Below the pieces are notes generated by a model that did no database searches, was not told where the DNA came from, and saw only the letters and a program-made list of their open reading frames with translations. The position numbers and the translations under genes were made by a program. Below, in pieces: positions 63,004 through 64,000 of a stretch of DNA of 64,000 nt. Source of the stretch: Thiothrix subterranea (lineage in GTDB: Bacteria; Pseudomonadota; Gammaproteobacteria; Thiotrichales; Thiotrichaceae); assembly GCF_016772315.1 (NCBI RefSeq), contig NZ_CP053482.1, positions 1,116,001 to 1,180,000 on the forward strand. Direction: 5' to 3'. The number at the start of each line of letters is the position of its first letter. Position 1 is the stretch's first letter.

Positions 63004-63483
63004 ATGTTACGCTGGTTCTTTGCCCAACCTTTACACATGCGCATTGCCATTATGATTGCGCCAATACTCGCCATCGGCGGCTGGGGCATGATGGACTTGT
63101 GGGTCACAAAAGACCAACCCGCCCCCAAGCCAGAACAGCAAATTGCCATGCTACCGCTGCAATTGCAGGGCGAATGTTTTCTCGCTACCAACCAGTGCTT
63201 GCTGCAACACGACAAGATGAAGCTTTCGATGCTGCTTAAAGATTCCGGCAAACCGGGTATTGTGCGGATGGAAATTATCCCCGACACCAATATTCGTGGC
63301 ATCCAAATGTCTTTGGTGCAGTTGGAAAATGAACACCAAATCGTGGTGGAATCCACGCCGGATGGCAATCTGTGGTTTGCGGAATTTCCCGATAAATTGC
63401 TGACACCTTCCCCGTCAGCATTGCGGATTGCGCTGGCAAAGTTTGGCTCGGTATCGTTTGCCGAAATTCAGCCACACTTCTGA
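63004..63483 (+). CDS. Small membrane-anchored protein of unknown function
   Basis: A 159-residue protein with one N-terminal transmembrane helix (about 12-32, MRIAIMIAPILAIGGWGMMDLW) and a periplasmic part with two cysteines close together (GECFLATNQCLLQ) followed by an Ig-like beta pattern (MKLSMLLKDSGKPGIVRMEIIP). I do not recognise the family. GGAG ribosome site before ATG 63004; own terminator follows. Confidence 0.75.
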   Translation: MLRWFFAQPLHMRIAIMIAPILAIGGWGMMDLWVTKDQPAPKPEQQIAMLPLQLQGECFLATNQCLLQHDKMKLSMLLKDSGKPGIVRMEIIPDTNIRGIQMSLVQLENEHQIVVESTPDGNLWFAEFPDKLLTPSPSALRIALAKFGSVSFAEIQPHF

Positions 63484-63487
63484 ACAC

Positions 63488-63512
63488 AAAAGGCTCTGAG
63501 GAGCCTTTTCTT
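63488..63512 (+). terminator. Rho-independent terminator
   Basis: AAAAGGCTC-tgag-GAGCCTTTT stem followed by CTTGCC, immediately after the membrane-anchored protein gene. Confidence 0.8.
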
Positions 63513-63598
63513 GCCTTAAATCATTGCACGCCTTACCGCCTAGCACTACGCTGGGAACACAAAAATAGCAACGTTCACTCCGCTAGAGAATAAACTGC

Positions 63599-64000
63599 AT
63601 GTCAGATCTTGTTTTTTACTACCATAACCGCTTGCCGTGCGCTGCATTCGCCCTATTGGAAACCGCCATTAAGGAACACGGTGAACATGAACTCATCTCG
63701 ACGTTTGATGAATTCAGGGTTGACCAGTATGTGCTGGCAGATTCCGCTACTTCGCGGATTATCGCTATCGACTTCGACAATACCATTACCGCCGACCCAG
63801 ACTTTTACCTTGCGCTGATAAAACGTTACCGTGAAAGTGGCTGGGAACCGATCGTGTGTACTTTGCGCGATGACATGGATGATAACTTGCTGGAAATTCG
63901 CGAACGGCTTCAGGGTGACGGGATGCGGATTTACACCACCGATGGTAGAAAAAAACGGGCTTTCATGCTTCATCAGGGAATCAGTGTCGGACTGTGGATT
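63599..64000 (+). CDS. HAD-like protein, partial (runs past window end)
   Basis: Open frame from ATG 63599 to the end of the window, at least 134 residues. About residue 60 is IIAIDFDNTITADPDFYLALI, a HAD-type phosphatase motif 1 (DFDNT), followed by GWEPIVCTLRDDMDDN, like motif 2 with Thr. The N-terminal ~55 residues are not from a family I recognise. The fate of the C-terminus is outside the window. Confidence 0.75.
   Translation, partial: MSDLVFYYHNRLPCAAFALLETAIKEHGEHELISTFDEFRVDQYVLADSATSRIIAIDFDNTITADPDFYLALIKRYRESGWEPIVCTLRDDMDDNLLEIRERLQGDGMRIYTTDGRKKRAFMLHQGISVGLWI

Overview
The window looks like the chromosome of a gammaproteobacterium, most likely a filamentous sulfur oxidiser of the Thiotrichaceae (Thiothrix-like). 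This is inferred from gene content (SlyD, HldE, LpxL-type acyltransferase, IbaG, NtrBC, GlnA plus GSIII, a holdfast-type secretion lipoprotein) and from the style of the proteins; no rRNA or other taxonomic marker is present. I saw no tRNA or rRNA gene, CRISPR array or prophage.

Layout. 1-4.6 kb is an accessory stretch: an IS5-like element that has cut off the 3' end of a secreted-protein gene, a nine-copy heptamer repeat, a self-regulating XRE gene, a HigBA-type toxin-antitoxin operon with a third HTH gene, and an Mrr-type nuclease. 4.8-15.4 kb is housekeeping: phytase-like protein, HtrA protease, GNAT, FAD oxidoreductase, hldE, slyD, murI, inositol-phosphatase-like protein, psiE-like gene, hemH, CinA-like protein and a lipid A acyltransferase.

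15.4-29.4 kb is a non-flagellar type III secretion system in three transcription units: sctC-D-E-F-G-I-J (minus), sctQ-R-S-T-U-[NfeD-like]-V-N-O (plus) and sctK-L (minus). It has a complete export gate, ATPase complex and C-ring gene, but the secretin gene encodes only the N0/N1 periplasmic part, SctU has LDMG where the self-cleavage motif NPTH should be, no ruler (SctP), gatekeeper, translocator or effector gene is seen, and a NfeD-domain membrane protein is built into the export operon.

29.5-37.6 kb carries ibaG, a LOG-family gene, a DUF2782-type gene followed by a homoserine kinase fused to a TusA-like sulfurtransferase domain, a CDF metal transporter, and two glutamine synthetases (GSIII and GSI). 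GSIII and the later ntrBC operon both have well-matched sigma-54 promoters with NtrC-type 17-bp sites upstream. 37.7-42.2 kb holds a CsgG/HfaB-like lipoprotein with two small secreted proteins (possible surface anchor), a WecG-family glycosyltransferase and a membrane sulfatase-family transferase. 45.0-48.3 kb is a two-subunit sodium:solute symporter whose large subunit is split by a second copy of the IS, followed by nhaD.

50.6-59.7 kb is the most coherent system: a bufferin-type RiPP operon (bufABC), metallo-beta-lactamase-fold and spondin-domain secreted proteins, a periplasmic catalase-like protein, DUF302 protein, a lipoprotein with five DGSCGAK repeats, DoxX, and two paralogous ECF sigma/anti-sigma pairs. 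I found the same promoter signature, TGCATCCAA-N15-GTATA, with exactly 15 bases between the blocks, in front of seven of these transcription units, so the whole block appears to be one ECF-sigma regulon. The window ends with an AAA/DUF4143 ATPase, a SulP transporter, a cysteine-cluster protein, a small membrane-anchored protein and the start of a HAD-like gene.
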